Position numbers and translations under genes: made by a program. A stretch of 64,000 bases of DNA, taken from NCBI GenBank assembly GCA_022410635.1, contig JAJVDF010000210.1, positions 689,990 through 753,989 on the forward strand, in the 5' to 3' direction. Positions within the stretch are counted from its first letter, which is position 1, and every line of letters begins with the position of its first letter. This document shows positions 43,951-56,200 of this stretch, piece by piece. A model generated the notes under the pieces. The model was not told where the DNA came from. It made no database searches and saw nothing but the letters and a program-made list of their open reading frames with translations. Source of the DNA: Tretioscincus oriximinensis. Its lineage: Eukaryota; Chordata; Lepidosauria; Squamata; Gymnophthalmidae.

Positions 43951-44955
43951 CAACCTAGACTTTAACCAGGCAGCTGTCTGGTGAGCAAAAACATTTGAGA
44001 GATAAATGAAGGCATAGAGCCAGTTCCATGTATAATAGTGGCACTGAAAGGCACAAGCACCTTGGCTGGTTAAAAAGTTGGCAACCCATCATAGAATTCT
44101 GAACTCTGCTGCAGAGAGAGTCACAGACAGACAGATTCAATTCGCCGTCTCGTTTCTGGCTTACTGAATGTCTTCTTGGCTTTTAAACAGCTACTGCTTG
44201 GCTCCCACTTGTCTGAGTCCACTGTGTGTCTTGACTGCTCAAATAAATCTCCCCCAAATTGAGTTCCACANGGAAACTGCCAGTCACCGCAAGAGATTAA
44301 TAATAATGGGGAAAATAGCACCTCACCTGATATTGTTCCTCTTTGCTCAATGGCCTGTGCTATTTGAGGAAGTGACTTCTGGCATAATCCGGTCACAGAC
44401 GAGCCATTTTTCCTTTTTGAAATGCAGCTTGCAGAAGCTCCAGTGTACAACATGCATGCCTAATTAGACCTCCTGTATTGTTTCAGTCCAAGAAGATAAG
44501 AGCCCAGCATTTGGGCCCTGTGGCCAAGGTAAACATGATCAACATCCTTAGGACCTGAAGACGTGGGGAGGAAAGTTAGCACCATCTCCCCATGTAACTA
44601 ATTAAAAAAAGAGGAAGATTTAATTAAGTGCATTTCTAAGCCTCGTTTATTTGCATTTTAGAAGAAAGCATTCGTCTTGGTGATGGGGTGTGCTGGCAGT
44701 AATTCCTTCAAATGATGTGAAGTAGGGCATAAATACACCTTGAAATAACTGTTCAAAGGAGGCAAGTTGGAGCCACACAGGCTTAAAGAGAGAGATAAGT
44801 CTTTTGAGCCTTTTGTTACATTTCTTTGTCCTTTAAAAAAGTGGTGGTGTGTGTGAGAAACAATTCAATGTTTTATTTTTTAACATGAAAAAGACTATTC
44901 ATCTATAGGAAAGGTTGTTTGTGAATGGCAATTTCAGCCACAACTCCAATTTATG
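43951..44955. other. Unannotated sequence
   Basis: Nothing nameable. The stretch 44480-44700 contains TAATTAAA and TTTAATTAAG cores and no repeat, and could be conserved non-coding DNA, but this is only a guess. Confidence 0.35.
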
Positions 44956-44959
44956 CACC

Positions 44960-45310
44960 TACCAGGCTACATTCTGCAAAAGAGAAGACCGAGAACAGAC
45001 CTGAAGGGCTGTCACAGAGCAGAGGGACCAGCATTGTTCTCATTGGCACATGGAAGGACTAAAAATAATGGGATGAAACTGCAAGGGAGAAGATTTAGAT
45101 TAGATATCAGAAAAAAAACCTTACTGACAGGAAGGGTGATTAATCCGTGGAACAGGTTGCCACAGGAGGTGGTGAGTTCGCCTTCGCTGCAAGTCTCCAA
45201 ACAGAGGCTGGACAATCTCTCTGGGATGGTTTAATGATTCCTGCCTTGAGCAAGAGGTTGGATTCTATGACCCTGAATGTCCCTTCCAACACTATAATTC
45301 TATATTTCCA
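44960..45310 (+). repeat. CR1 LINE 3' coding end and terminus
   Basis: A frame reads ..GRTKNNGMKLQGRRFRLDIR.. and ..WNRLPQEVVSSPSLQVS.., the carboxy terminus of CR1 ORF2. It is followed by GGATGGTTTAATGATTCCTG, TTGGATTCTATGACCCTGAA and CCTTCCAACACTATAATTCT. The frame is open for about 90 codons but lacks the reverse transcriptase core, so it is a 5'-truncated, dead copy. Confidence 0.85.
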
Positions 45311-45319
45311 TAACTAAAA

Positions 45320-45790
45320 AGGATTTATTTGATTAGCTGTAGCAATGCACATCTGCATTAAGCAGGTTGGTCCACATTAGAAATGGGTTAACATGTCCTA
45401 CAGAACAGATGGGAAGTCGTTAATCCATATAACATGGACATGAACCTCCAGATTGCAACTCACTCAGTTCCCTGTCTATCAGACACAGACATTATTAGGA
45501 TTAGATCCACTGCTAGCTCTGTATTGGCATTGAAAATCTCAGCAGCATTCCCAGCAGAGAGACTACAAAGGAAATACAATAAAGGATTTGAATGTGAGTT
45601 TGTTGTGCTGTACAAACGGTCATACAGAACCAGTCATACAAAACCAGTCATACAAAACCAGTCTACAGGCAAGTGGGCCGCAGCTTAAGCAGGATGAGAT
45701 GATATTAGCATGGATGTAGATGTGGTCTCTTGCAGTAGCACAGATCTGATTTGGAATAGCATTAGACCCATGCAAGTAACATGGACTAGT
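45320..45790. repeat. Possible old dispersed repeat, partner of 35570-35810
   Basis: GATTAGCTGTAGCAATGCA at the left and AGCACAGATCTGATTTGGAA at the right recur in the same order at 35577 and 35782. The interior is different or longer here. Class unknown. Confidence 0.35.
45621..45666. repeat. 14-bp tandem repeat
   Basis: Just over three units of CATACARAACCAGT, nearly perfect. Confidence 0.85.
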
Positions 45791-46011
45791 GAGTTCCTTA
45801 AATCAGATTAGTAAGACGAAGCATCAAGGGCTTAAAATGAAGGTGGCTGGTTGTCGAGTATACACCATTTAAGAGTGGTGCCCGCAACATTGGGCCCCTT
45901 ACAAGGATTGAGCCACACCTATCCCAGCATCGCTGTCCCAATGTTTTTCCCATCATATTTTTTTCAGTGGTGGTTGTGCATCAGTAGTCCATAATAGGCT
46001 GCAATATAAGT

Positions 46012-46238
46012 AGGAGAGGAGTTGGTTTTATACCACACTTTTCTCAACCCAAAGGGAGTCAAAGCAGCTTCCATAACCTTCTTCTCTTCACAACAGACAC
46101 CTTGTGATGTAAGTGGGGCTGANAGATCTCTGAAGAACTGTGACTAGCCCAAGGTTCCATGGAGGAGTATAGAATCTAACTGGGAGACTTCTAGATAAGG
46201 GTCTGACAAACTGACCACTGCATTAGACTGGAGAGGAC
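46012..46238 (-). repeat. CORE/MIR-type SINE
   Basis: In reverse, the element has a head (CAGTCTAATGCAGTGGTCAG), CATGGAACCTTGGGCTAGTC, CAGCCCCACTTACATCACAA with one ambiguous base nearby, and the tail GACTCCCTTTGGGTTGAGAA. It ends TATAAAACCAACTCCTC. The tail is the same 3' domain as in SINE type B. Confidence 0.8.
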
Positions 46239-47616
46239 AAGATGAAGAGGAATGGGGGAAGGAGAAGGGAGAGGAAGTAAGAGGAGGGAGGGAAGGATGA
46301 GAGGATGGTAGAAGGAGGAGGGAAGAGGAGGAGCCCCATTGTTAGACACTTTTTCATAAAACAATTGCAATGGGATTTTCTGCTTGTTCAAGAGTATAGA
46401 ATTAACTGAATTTCTTTCTTCTGGATTATATATATATATGTTATTTCAGAAGACAGATCTATAGTGGTGTAAATAAATGACATCTGGATGCAGCTTTAAA
46501 CATATCCCTGATTCTAGTTGTGGTTAGTACTAGCAACAACAGTGAGTTCAGATTCTGGCCACTGATCATATTTATTGTTTCCTGGAAATAAACCACACGA
46601 AACCCTGGTCTTATATAAAGCCAAAAGTTAAAGCTTTTGATTTTCACTCCTTATACAGAAGGAATGACAGAATCAGGAAAAGCTTGGTGCAGCATCCATC
46701 TGGGGGGTTGCATCCTCTACCGGTGCATTTACCCACATGCTTCTTTGCATGTTTTCAGTGAGACAAGGCATGAGAAAACGTGTTTTTATATTGAATTTAT
46801 ACTGGAAAATGCTGCGATTATGATTTATTGATTATTTAAAAAAAAAAAAAACTAATAGCCCCTCAAACCTTGGGCAAAAGTAAAGGTTAAATTTTTTCTT
46901 TGAATTCACCCTCCTGGCAACAAAATGAGTCAACAGAAAGGATACGTATCATCCTATTGCACCTTAGAATGCTAGTCTTGGTAGAGCTCAGTTTGATGGT
47001 TGATGCCATGAACAAAACAGGAAGGGGCAGGAAAAGCTCTTGGCATGTAGGCAGGTGCAAGTAAAGTGCCATTTTGTGGGGAAGTTGCTATGAACTCAGT
47101 TCCTATCTCGAGTGCTTATAGCAAAGCTAACGAGCATTATTTGAGTAGATGTGCAGCAGAGGCTAGCATGCATCAGCTGAGCAGAGGCATCAAAGAGATT
47201 TTCTCCATTAAAAGCCCATGATCCAATCTATGGCTTTAGATCAGNTAGGCCTACTAGTATGGACTATAGTCAGATGTGATGTGGAATAGCATCATCCACA
47301 TGTTATTACTGTTCAAAGTAGACCNCATGTCTATCCTGCAGCTTATGGGAGCTTTGGGCTAGCCATTGAACTCTCTGAAGGGCTAGTAATGAAAAAACCC
47401 AAGCTTCAAAGCTAAAGTTGCCATTTTTTTTAAAGAAAAGGGCAGAGAAATGTAGCTTTAGTGGAGATATAAAAGAAGAAAAAATTGCAGGTGAAGCTTG
47501 CAGTATCTGCAACATCTTTTGAAAAATCCTCTTTCTATACACCCACCGCAGNTGCAATTCTCTATCCTGTTTTTTTAAAACAAATTATGACACTTTTGTC
47601 AGAAGGTGGAGATATG
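46239..47616. other. Unannotated sequence
   Basis: A GGA-rich purine tract lies at about 46230-46335, partly adjoining the SINE. A (TA)n of about 10 bp is near 46429. Nothing else recognised. Confidence 0.4.
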
Positions 47617-47624
47617 CCTTCTAC

Positions 47625-47818
47625 TAAGCTGACCAGATGACCCCTTTGGAGGGGGTTGGAAACCCGGTTTGAGNGTGCTTCCCGGTTTTTGCTGAAGATT
47701 TTTTTTAAAAAANNNTTTTTTTAATTTTTTTAAAAAATTTATTTCCTCAGCAAAAAAACAGGAGGCACCCCAAAACCAGGTTTCCAANCCTCCCAAAAGG
47801 GGTAATCTGGTCAGCCTA
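47625..47818. mobile_element. hAT-like foldback miniature element, short form, copy 3
   Basis: TAAGCTGACCAGATGACCCC at the left and GGTAATCTGGTCAGCCTA at the right. The arms pair through 'ggaaacccggttt' and 'aaaccaggtttcc'. Perfect 8-bp direct repeats CCTTCTAC flank it (47617-47624 and 47819-47826), the clearest target duplication in the window. Several ambiguous bases fall in the central A/T tract. Confidence 0.9.
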
Positions 47819-47826
47819 CCTTCTAC

Positions 47827-50299
47827 AAACATCTATATTTTGGACCAGCCTTCATTGCTCTACCGGTATGCCTCCACACCAAGTGATTCAGTTCAAGGGT
47901 TCNTTAATCTGGATCACATTATATCCTTTACGAACAAAGCAGACCAGAAGTAGATGGAACACTATGTGGAAGAGAGACTTGTAGCTTCCTTTCTGATGTT
48001 ACCTGTGTCAGAATAGAATGGCTCTTAACAATTAATACAGGCTTACCACATAAAAACTGGGGCAAAATATTGCACTAACAACTATAGAAGAGATACTTTT
48101 TTGTCAATTGTGTGTGTGTCTGTGTCATTTTTTCACAACCATTAAAGGTGTAAAGTTTAACCCGTTTTTTATGTGGTAACCCTAAACCACCATGAAGATC
48201 TCTGAGGAAATCCTATAAACAAAAATCTGCTATGCATACCGATAAGCCTGTCACAGGTGAGAAGCTTATCACAGCTTGTTCTCATAATAAGCATGTTTAT
48301 GTAGTAAATTACCCAATGGCATTATTGAACACTAAAGCACTTCTCTAATGGTTTGAATGAACAGAAATATATATTTACGCTCCATTCATTTTCTTTGTTC
48401 TTGAATAAAATTAGCTCCACCAGGCTGTAAAAATATTTGTGGTTGTAATATGCATGTTCTCAAGCTTGCCTTAGAGACTTCATCACTGAAACGTGAAAAG
48501 AAATATAATACCAATGTGAGGCTTTGTTCTCTTATAAACATGTTTTCTTTAAATAAATAGTTTTCTTGTTTGCATTGGTCATGCAAACCAATGATCGTTG
48601 CCTATTGTGGCTTGGCCAAGACTTGCTCAGTTTCACTTTAATTTCACTTTTTCAAACTCACAGGCCTAGCATCCATTTTCTGGACCACTGAGGTACAATT
48701 TTGTCATTGCTTCAGGGCTAAGAACTTTCTTTCTTAGTCTTTGGATGTCCTCATAGGCTGGACCTAAATCTCATGTGTATGGATATAATTGTACTAGACC
48801 ATATCTTGCCAAATTCTGGACCAATTGGCCAGAACAAGGGAAGCTAAATGAAGAAAGACCCTAAAACACTGATATCTCAGTCCAGAAAGACTCAAAAGGG
48901 ATTTTAGAAAAGATCTTTTAAAATATATATATTTTTCAATTTTTGTTGTATGCTTCTCAGTTCATTCATCTGAGCAGTGACCCTCCACAATACCAATGTC
49001 CCTTCCGGCCACCCCCTGAAACAGCAGATCATGTGTGGTCCAAAGGCTGTGACCAAGAACGCCAATATGAGATCCTTTCCCTACTGTATGATTATTATTC
49101 TAAATAAATAAATAAATAAATCTATATGTGTTAAGTGGCTATTCTCCTTTTCAAATCTGTTTAGACACAGGATTATTCACTCCAAAAAGCATTTGCTTGT
49201 AGGATTATACACGAATTCCAAATATNCTGCAATCTTCAGCCTTTCCCAAGGAACAAACCTTGATCTTCAAGGACAAGTACTCTCCTATACCAATTTTTGT
49301 TTTTGATGTGACCATAAACAATAGCAAAAAAAAAAAATTAAAAAAGGATGTAAGTATATGACCAATGCAATTCAGAAGGTGAACTGGGCCCATGAACCTT
49401 CGGCAGCTTGTTTAAATCCCTGTCTTAGGTAGTACTGGGATGACATTAGAAAGACACCGTGCTTGCAAGTAGCACAGCACGCAGCTAACTTAACTTCAAG
49501 GTCATTTAAAACAGGCTGCAGAGCAAAGCTGTAGTTGTCTTCCTGGGTTCCTTTTTTGTCAGACGTTTTGCTGAAGAATTTATCCCTGTAGGGTGCTCAT
49601 TAAGCAGCCTTAACTGTAGGGTTCCCTTTTATCCTAAAACCTCTTAGAACATGGGACTCCAGCACAGCAATGCTAAGGAACCGCTGCGCATTTTAATACC
49701 ACTGACTTGTTTCTGGAGCATCTGACTGACATTTGGCCTATATAACAGTGACCAAGTAGGTCAGCGAGTGCATGCTGGACCATGACAAATTGATTCTAAA
49801 CTATCACTTATCTGCTTCTGTTGCTGTCAAGGAGCATACATCAGTGAATTTAATAAATTATTTACCAAATGGATAAAAACATTGCCTTTCACCCCCTCCC
49901 TACTTGGGTATAGGAATTTTGGAATGGGAGGCTGATTTTTCTTAAACTACAGGGGAGGGAGGGTCTGTTTAGACTGACAAAAGGCGTTGGGCTGACAATA
50001 GCTTTTTCCTGGTTTAGTCCAATTCTTCAAGATTGAAGGTGGATTAAAAGGCCACGTGGGAACAGCACCAAACATTAAAAAGTAAAATGTAGAAGGGTGC
50101 ATGTCTTCACGGGTCATTTTAGTAGGAGCAATCCATTGTAGCTCGTACATAAATTGTATTACTGAAATGGAAGGATCTCCAAGATTGGGAATTAGCCATG
50201 GAGAACCCTGAAGATGGAATAGTGAAATAGGGGCTGTCCCAGCCAGAATAATTTTTTCTGTCCCTTGTTTTGGAACAGAAGGACTCCAATGGTTTAAAG
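47827..50299. other. Unannotated sequence
   Basis: No gene or named repeat over about 2.5 kb apart from a short (AAAT)n at 49100-49123. About 49490-49720 is repeat-free. Confidence 0.4.
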
Positions 50300-50301
50300 A
50301 A

Positions 50302-50505
50302 CGAGGAAGAGGAGTTGGTTTTATACTTCACTTTTTTCAACCCAAAAGAAATCCAAGAAACTTCTGTTATTCTCTTCATAACAGACACCTCCGAAATATG
50401 TGAGGCTGACAGAGCTCTAAAGATTTATGACTAGCCCATGGTCACCTAGCTAGGAGATTTCCAGATAAGAGTCTGGGACGCTAACTACGAGACTAGACTG
50501 CTTAG
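50302..50505 (-). repeat. CORE/MIR-type SINE
   Basis: It starts GAGGAAGAGGAGTTGGTTTT and passes ACTTTTTTCAACCCAAAAGA and CTAGCCCATGGTCACCTAGC to the head region near 50500. More diverged than 46012-46238, with the same domain order. Confidence 0.75.
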
Positions 50506-50556
50506 CAATGCTCTTCCTTTGTATTTCTGTTTACAGCCTTGATTCTAGTTCTGTTA

Positions 50557-50645
50557 AATCTAGCAAGGGAATCTTCCAGCACTCTGGAAACTAACAAGAA
50601 ACAGGATAAGCAGCATGAGCATTTGTATACAAGTCTACTTGTATT
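50557..50645 (+). repeat. Interspersed repeat, 'GTAGCACTTTAGAG' family, copy 4
   Basis: AAATCTAGCAAGGGAATCTT, AGCACTCTGGAAACTAACAA and CAAGTCTACTTGTATTCAG follow the order of copies 1 and 2. Diverged. Confidence 0.5.
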
Positions 50646-51656
50646 CAGGGGACATTTCCTATAGCACATCCCAAAGAAAGATTAATATGTGGTCAGGGCT
50701 AGAAATCTAGCATGCAGCATTCACACGTCCTGCTCCTGGGCTGCTGCAGGAATGCTTGAGCCTGGGATCGTNTGAAAGGCAAGAAACCTCCCCCCTAAAT
50801 GGGAGGGGAAAGTCCTATGTGTCCCCAAGATGCCACTGAACTCAACACTAATTAAGCTCCAGCCCACCTGACTAATCAAAGGAATTATGTGAGTTTTAAT
50901 TAAGCAGTACCATATCTGGAAGGTCATAATTTGGAAGAAAAAAAACTCATACTAATTGCTTTAAAAAACTTAAGAATAAATTAGTGTGACCTCTGCTCTA
51001 AATTAGGAATGATACTCGCTCTTTTTCTTTCTCTCTCTCTCTTTCTCTCTCTTTTTTCTTTGCTCTGGGCAAAGAAAAGAGACAGGAGGTGACGGTAATG
51101 AGAATGCTGAATTCCAGGACATTAATGAAACAAAATAACTGTCTTTGAAAATGCAACAAATCTGATATTTTCAGCTGGTTACTGTAATTCCCCCCCCCCC
51201 CCCGATAAGATACTACTTGTCCGGCTGGAGGAAAACATAATTCATAATGAGTTAAAGAGAGAAGCAACAGATTGAGTAATTATTTCTGTTCTCTGCTGTA
51301 TATATCTGGCTGTACTACCATTCCTGGAACATTAATATGTTTTAATCCTTGTACAAATTGTTATTTTAAACTGGTTCATGTTGGTTGGTAAATGTGTTCT
51401 TCCTTAGCCCTAAATATCAACCACTCCATGGAAGCTTTTCTTTCCATTTTAGAATTTTCATCAAAGAACTATACAAAATATTCTCTCTTTCTTTCACCAT
51501 TTGTTGAGTAGGTGTGGGATTGGGGTGGGGAGAAGCCTCTTGAAAAAATATGATTTTTTTAGGAAGGCTGTCTATTTAACGTTCTAAGCTTGAGGAACTG
51601 CTGTGTCCTCCCTCCCACCCTCCTTTCCTTTTTTTGTTTTTAACCTTCCACTTATA
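50646..51656. other. Unannotated sequence
   Basis: A CT-rich tract lies at about 51018-51060 and a C run at 51191-51203. No gene or named repeat. Confidence 0.4.
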
Positions 51657-52003
51657 TAAGAACATAGGAATATAAGAGGAGCTGTGCTGAATGGGACCAG
51701 AGCCCATCTAGTCCAACATTTTGTCTCACACAGAGGCCCACCAATTGCACCTGGGCAGTTTGAACAGAAGAAGAAAAATATTCACCTGTTCTTGACACCC
51801 TGCAAAAGGTATTTCAGAAGTACTGCCCGTTGCTCCATCCCAGAGGNAGCACCAAATGATCCACCCTAGTAGCTATTTATACCCTTGGTCTCCCTAAANG
51901 GGTCCTATCTTAAAGCTATCCAGGCTGCCAGCTACCACCACCTCTTCTAGAAGTAAATTCCAAAGGATAGTGACCCTCTGGGTGAAATAATACTTTCCTT
52001 TAG
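51657..52003 (-). repeat. CR1-like LINE 3' end, older subfamily
   Basis: It starts TATAAGAACATAGGAATATA and passes CACCAATTGCACCTGGGCAG to the coding side AGGGTGAAATAATACTTTCC-like block, ending where the next copy begins. It belongs to the 'CCAATTGCA' subfamily. Confidence 0.85.
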
Positions 52004-52310
52004 AATATAAGAACATAANAACATAAGAAGAGCCCTACTGGATCAGGCCACAGTCCATCAAGTCCAGCATTCTGTGTCACACAGAGGCCCACCAGGTGCA
52101 CCTGGGCAGTCCGAACAGAGGAAAGCAAAATATGCTCCTGTTCATGACTCCCTGCAAATGGTATTTCAGGAGTCCTGCCTGTTGCTCCATCCCAGAGGCA
52201 ACATCCAGACATCCATCCTAGTATCCATTTATACCTTTGGTGTCCATAAACCTGTCTAGTCCAGTCTTGAAACTATCCAAGCTGTTGGCTACCACTACCT
52301 CTTCTGTTCT
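52004..52310 (-). repeat. CR1-like LINE 3' end, younger subfamily
   Basis: It directly follows the previous copy in the same orientation. It starts GAATATAAGAACATAA and passes CACCAGGTGCACCTGGGCAG and CCATAAACCTGTCTAGTCCA. It is closely similar to 12240-12490, 13990-14290 and 63478-64000. Confidence 0.85.
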
Positions 52311-52384
52311 GTAGCTACAATGACTGATCTCAGAATTTGATTGCAATATCCGATCTCAGCAGATCAGTGTCTGACATACACTAA

Positions 52385-52765
52385 AGCTGCAGGCACACGA
52401 GGTTTTCTTGCTGCAGTGGTAGTATCATCATGATAACTCCACTTCACATATTAATGGGGTTTTAACAATTTACCCGGAAAAAAGGTCTTTTGCCTCAGAA
52501 TATTCTTTTGCTGATGTTTCCAAAATGGCCATGACTGCAGCCATGGGGGTAAGAAGCCTTCCAGTGAGTATGATCCTTAATAGGATTACTAGGACGCTGC
52601 ATGGAGATGCTAGTACCCGACAATGCAGAATCACATACTTAGTTGTCTTGTCTATTCAGCCTGGATTTAAAGACTTTCTAATGGTTTGTTGTACACATTC
52701 ATGGGTTATTCTGGATTTTAAAACTATTGCGATTTTGAACACATTGGGTGCAGAGGACATAATTC
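52385..52765. repeat. Dispersed repeat of unknown class, copy B
   Basis: Collinear with 5357-5715. Shared landmarks include GCAGGCACACGAGG, the GGAAAAAAGGTC box, GACTGCAGCCATGGGGGTAA and GAAGCCTTCC, and ACACATTGGGTGC near the right end. It is diverged and has no coding content. Confidence 0.6.
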
Positions 52766-53137
52766 TCCCTGACACAGGTAAGGGTTTTCACAGGCTGCAG
52801 CTCTCACATCAAGTTACAGTAATTTCACAGCCAATATCAGTAAAACGTACTTGAGTCACCCCCTCATACTTCAAGTATTTTGACACCAAAGCAAGTGCTT
52901 GGGATCTGCAGTAGTCTGTACTAGCATGCAGGGAGCGGATCCCTATCATGGGATATTTAACCCAGGATTTGGTTAGAGCAGAAAGAGCCAAGGTCTCCCA
53001 GACACCCTAAATATGAAAGCACATCTGACACAGATTGACTGTTTAATGCTTGATAAAACTGTTCTTTTTAATCTAATTGTGTAATATGACTTGTGAGCTG
53101 CTTTGAGACCTTTGAGGTTTGAAGCTGCTGCAAAATG
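52766..53137. other. Unannotated sequence
   Basis: Part (about 52880-52970) faintly resembles the palindromic elements near 41 kb ('gcatgcagg...tgggatat'). Otherwise nothing recognised. Confidence 0.3.
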
Positions 53138-53290
53138 GAATGAATGAATAATATTCATTTATTATTCAAATATATACCCCTCCTTACCCATCCTGTGGCG
53201 CTCAGGTTGCCTTACAGATAAAAAAAGCAATAAAATCATAATTATACANAATTAAAATATACTGATTAAAAATTAAATCATTACTCAAAT
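53138..53290 (-). repeat. L2-type LINE 3' tail
   Basis: TTCATTTATTATTCAAATAT, ACCCATCCTGTGGCGCTCAG and GCCTTACAGATAAAAAAAGC have the usual appearance of a reversed L2-type 3' end in squamates ('tttatttatataccgccc...ggcgctcagg'). Confidence 0.5.
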
Positions 53291-56200
53291 AAAATGAATG
53301 AATGGTTTAAGGGTATTTCTTGGAGGTTTTTTTAAAAAAATCACCCAGATATTTAACTGTTTCCTGGAGATCTAAAAATGGGGTGGAAGTGGGCTGATAA
53401 AGAAAATAATCATCATAGTAGCTGGAGTGATTGATGTCCATTGTAGCAAAGTAACTACTAGGAAGTGATACAAAAGATCAGAATAGATAAAATAGTAATC
53501 TGANAAATTATTAAGACTGTCACTGTATGGAAACCACTTATTCCACCAATGACTTTATTTATTTGCATTTCTATACCATCCTATACCTTATTCCACACTA
53601 CATCCTACGTCAGCTTGCACCCTCCACTCACCACTATTGATGAATCGGAGCTGAAGAGTTCAGCTACTTGGGATGCACCACCTCTTCAAATTGCAAAGGC
53701 TGAAGAAGAGATTGATAACAGGCCAGCAAGNCCCACAGTGCATTTGATAGACTATAGACTGTACAAAAGAGTCTGGAAAAACCAACAAACCCCATGTGGG
53801 AAATGGTGCCACTCTTCAGCAGGTGAGTCACTCTACCTTAAATGGAGGTTGTTCCTCAGGCTGACCATAGAGGTAAGCATAGATACAGATTGCATTTTTA
53901 TGTGCAGGGGAGCATGGCTAAAAATGCACTATTCTTATTCCATTCTAGAAAAGGATGTAAGTGGCCTGCTGTTCAATTGTAATTGTAAGCTAGCACAGGT
54001 CCTTCCATAGCCTGCGTTAGCCCAAAGAGGCATATGGACAGGTCCTTTAGGCCTGATGTGAATGTACCTTTCATGATCCATTTTAGTTAATGCATATTAG
54101 TTTGATGCAACCATATATATGTGATCCAAATTAGAAGTGGAACAATGTGCCATGCAAACATCAAACGGTTGTTGCACATGGCATTGAAAGCAATCCTACA
54201 CTTTACATGGTTCCCTTTAGCACTGCCTCTGATGGCATGTTTGATGTTCAGCACCTTTTTGTGGACAGCTCTGAAGCCGCCTTTACAGGAAACTTTGGAG
54301 CTATCTTTGAAAAGGTGCTGAATCTTGGAGATGCTTGCAGAGCTACATTTTGAAGATCATCTTCATCCAAGCTGTTGCAACATCATTTCTGCCTGACCAA
54401 GCAGGAAGAATACATGCAAATGCACTACTGCTAATGCATTTTAGCAGTGTTATTACACATGTAATTATAATGCAATGTATTCTACTGGTAATGTGTTTTA
54501 AGGAGTTGTTACAGCACATCTAATATATTGTATCCGTGTTCCCTTGCATACAATGTGGAACAGTTTGCATACAAAGCAGAATAGTGAGCTCCTTAAAGGA
54601 CATTATTAAGCCTGTGCATAAAGGTCCTTAAACTCTATCCCTGAACAGAATAAGACCTAATGTATTTTGGGCCCATATCTATTGCTTGTGAGTATATATC
54701 TGCATAAATTGAGTACACATGTGTACATTACCTGCACATTAAATGCATTCTGCCTGTGTCAGTGTGTGGTGAGACAGGGCGGGGTGGCATTTTCATCAAC
54801 TCTCCCACATGTTTGTTTGCTTTGGTTTCTTTTATTGCTGGCATGAAAGGTCTGGGTGGCTGGCCACAAGGGTGTGCATTGGTGAGATAGGAAAAAAATA
54901 AGATTTGCCATCATTGCTCTATAATTTTGAAAATCCAGGATGAATNATCATTTCTTTCCCAGCCCCGTGAATGATGTTTTCTTTATCATAGCTCTTGTTT
55001 GTGTTTTATGTTTAACAATAATGTGTTTATTCACTTTTTAAAGAAAAACAGGGTGATTGTACAAGGAAGAGGGAAAAAATGAACGGAGAGAAAAACAAAC
55101 CTATAATACATTGTGAAAACATACTTGTGGTCTTTTAGCACTTAGTTTAAGCCTTTTGGNCTGCCATAACCTACACAAATGGGCAAGTCTCTATTCTGGA
55201 GAACAAACTGGACTAAGATCCACTATAGAAAAGGAAAGGATCCAGGAGCCTCCCATTCGGTACTTTAACTTGTAGAAAAACCATTCCCTTTGTCTACATG
55301 CTTACTAGATGCATTATAATTCTATGTGACCAAACTTCTGCTGCCAAAATGTATCTTTCTAAGACTCCAAAAGTCAGAAAATGGCCTCCTGACCATTGAA
55401 GAATCCAGAAATTGGCAAGCATTTGATGATGACTTATCTGCCCCCTGCAAGCCAAGAAGGCAGCGCACAGTACATCTCACTACATCATGGAAAAATGCTA
55501 CAAAAGCTACCATTCTCCAATGTTTTTTTGAGCGAGGTATCCGTTTTCTTTATGCATTCCTTATGATAGGATGGCATATGTATTGCTGAACCATACAGCA
55601 ATTCAGCCATCCGAGTGTAAGAAAAACATGAAGAAAAACAAAGTGTGGATGCACCCTTAGTGTTGGGTTCCCAGAAGCACAGATTTTCCTTGCATGGTCC
55701 TTGTTTTGGGTAGCTAGACTTTTTTCCTGCTTGCGTCCAACTCTCACAGGCAAAGTTGCAATCTTCTCTCTCCCTCTTTGTTCATGCTTATGAGACAGAA
55801 AACATATCGGCAGTATGGAGGTGAATGNGGGGTCAGGAGGGGGACAGACAGTGGGGAGTAAGACGCTGATTAAAAACTAAGGTATAATTTCTCCAAAAAA
55901 CGCATTTCTTAAATTGAAGAAAATGTTTTAGGACATAATCATATGATTTCTCGGTAGTACTTCTGAGTGAATTACAGGGTGTTTTCCCTTCNTGCTCATA
56001 GTAGGAGCACTACTCAGTTCAGCTTTGTCAATCGTAATAATCACAGAATCGCCTGCAATTCAATTATAAATAACCCCTGGGAACAAGAGAAGTGAATTCA
56101 TTTCTAGCAGACGAACATTCCNTGTCAAAATTACTTTTTTTTGTTATGAACTATTTCACAGGCATACACTTTTCTTCTTGGTAAGTAAGAGACAGTAGGA

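Noticed and set aside
43720..43958. Poly-Leu frame (plus) and poly-Glu frame (minus) of 77 codons
   Set aside because: Both are readings of the (CTCCTT)n(CTT)n microsatellite. There is no unique coding sequence on either side.
45621..45666. CRISPR-like direct repeats
   Set aside because: The units are 14 bp and directly adjacent with no spacers, so this is a plain tandem repeat.
53549..54010. 153-codon open frame as a host gene
   Set aside because: It contains no conserved motif that I can see, has an ambiguous codon and includes low-information sequence. The length is compatible with chance in 64 kb read in six frames.
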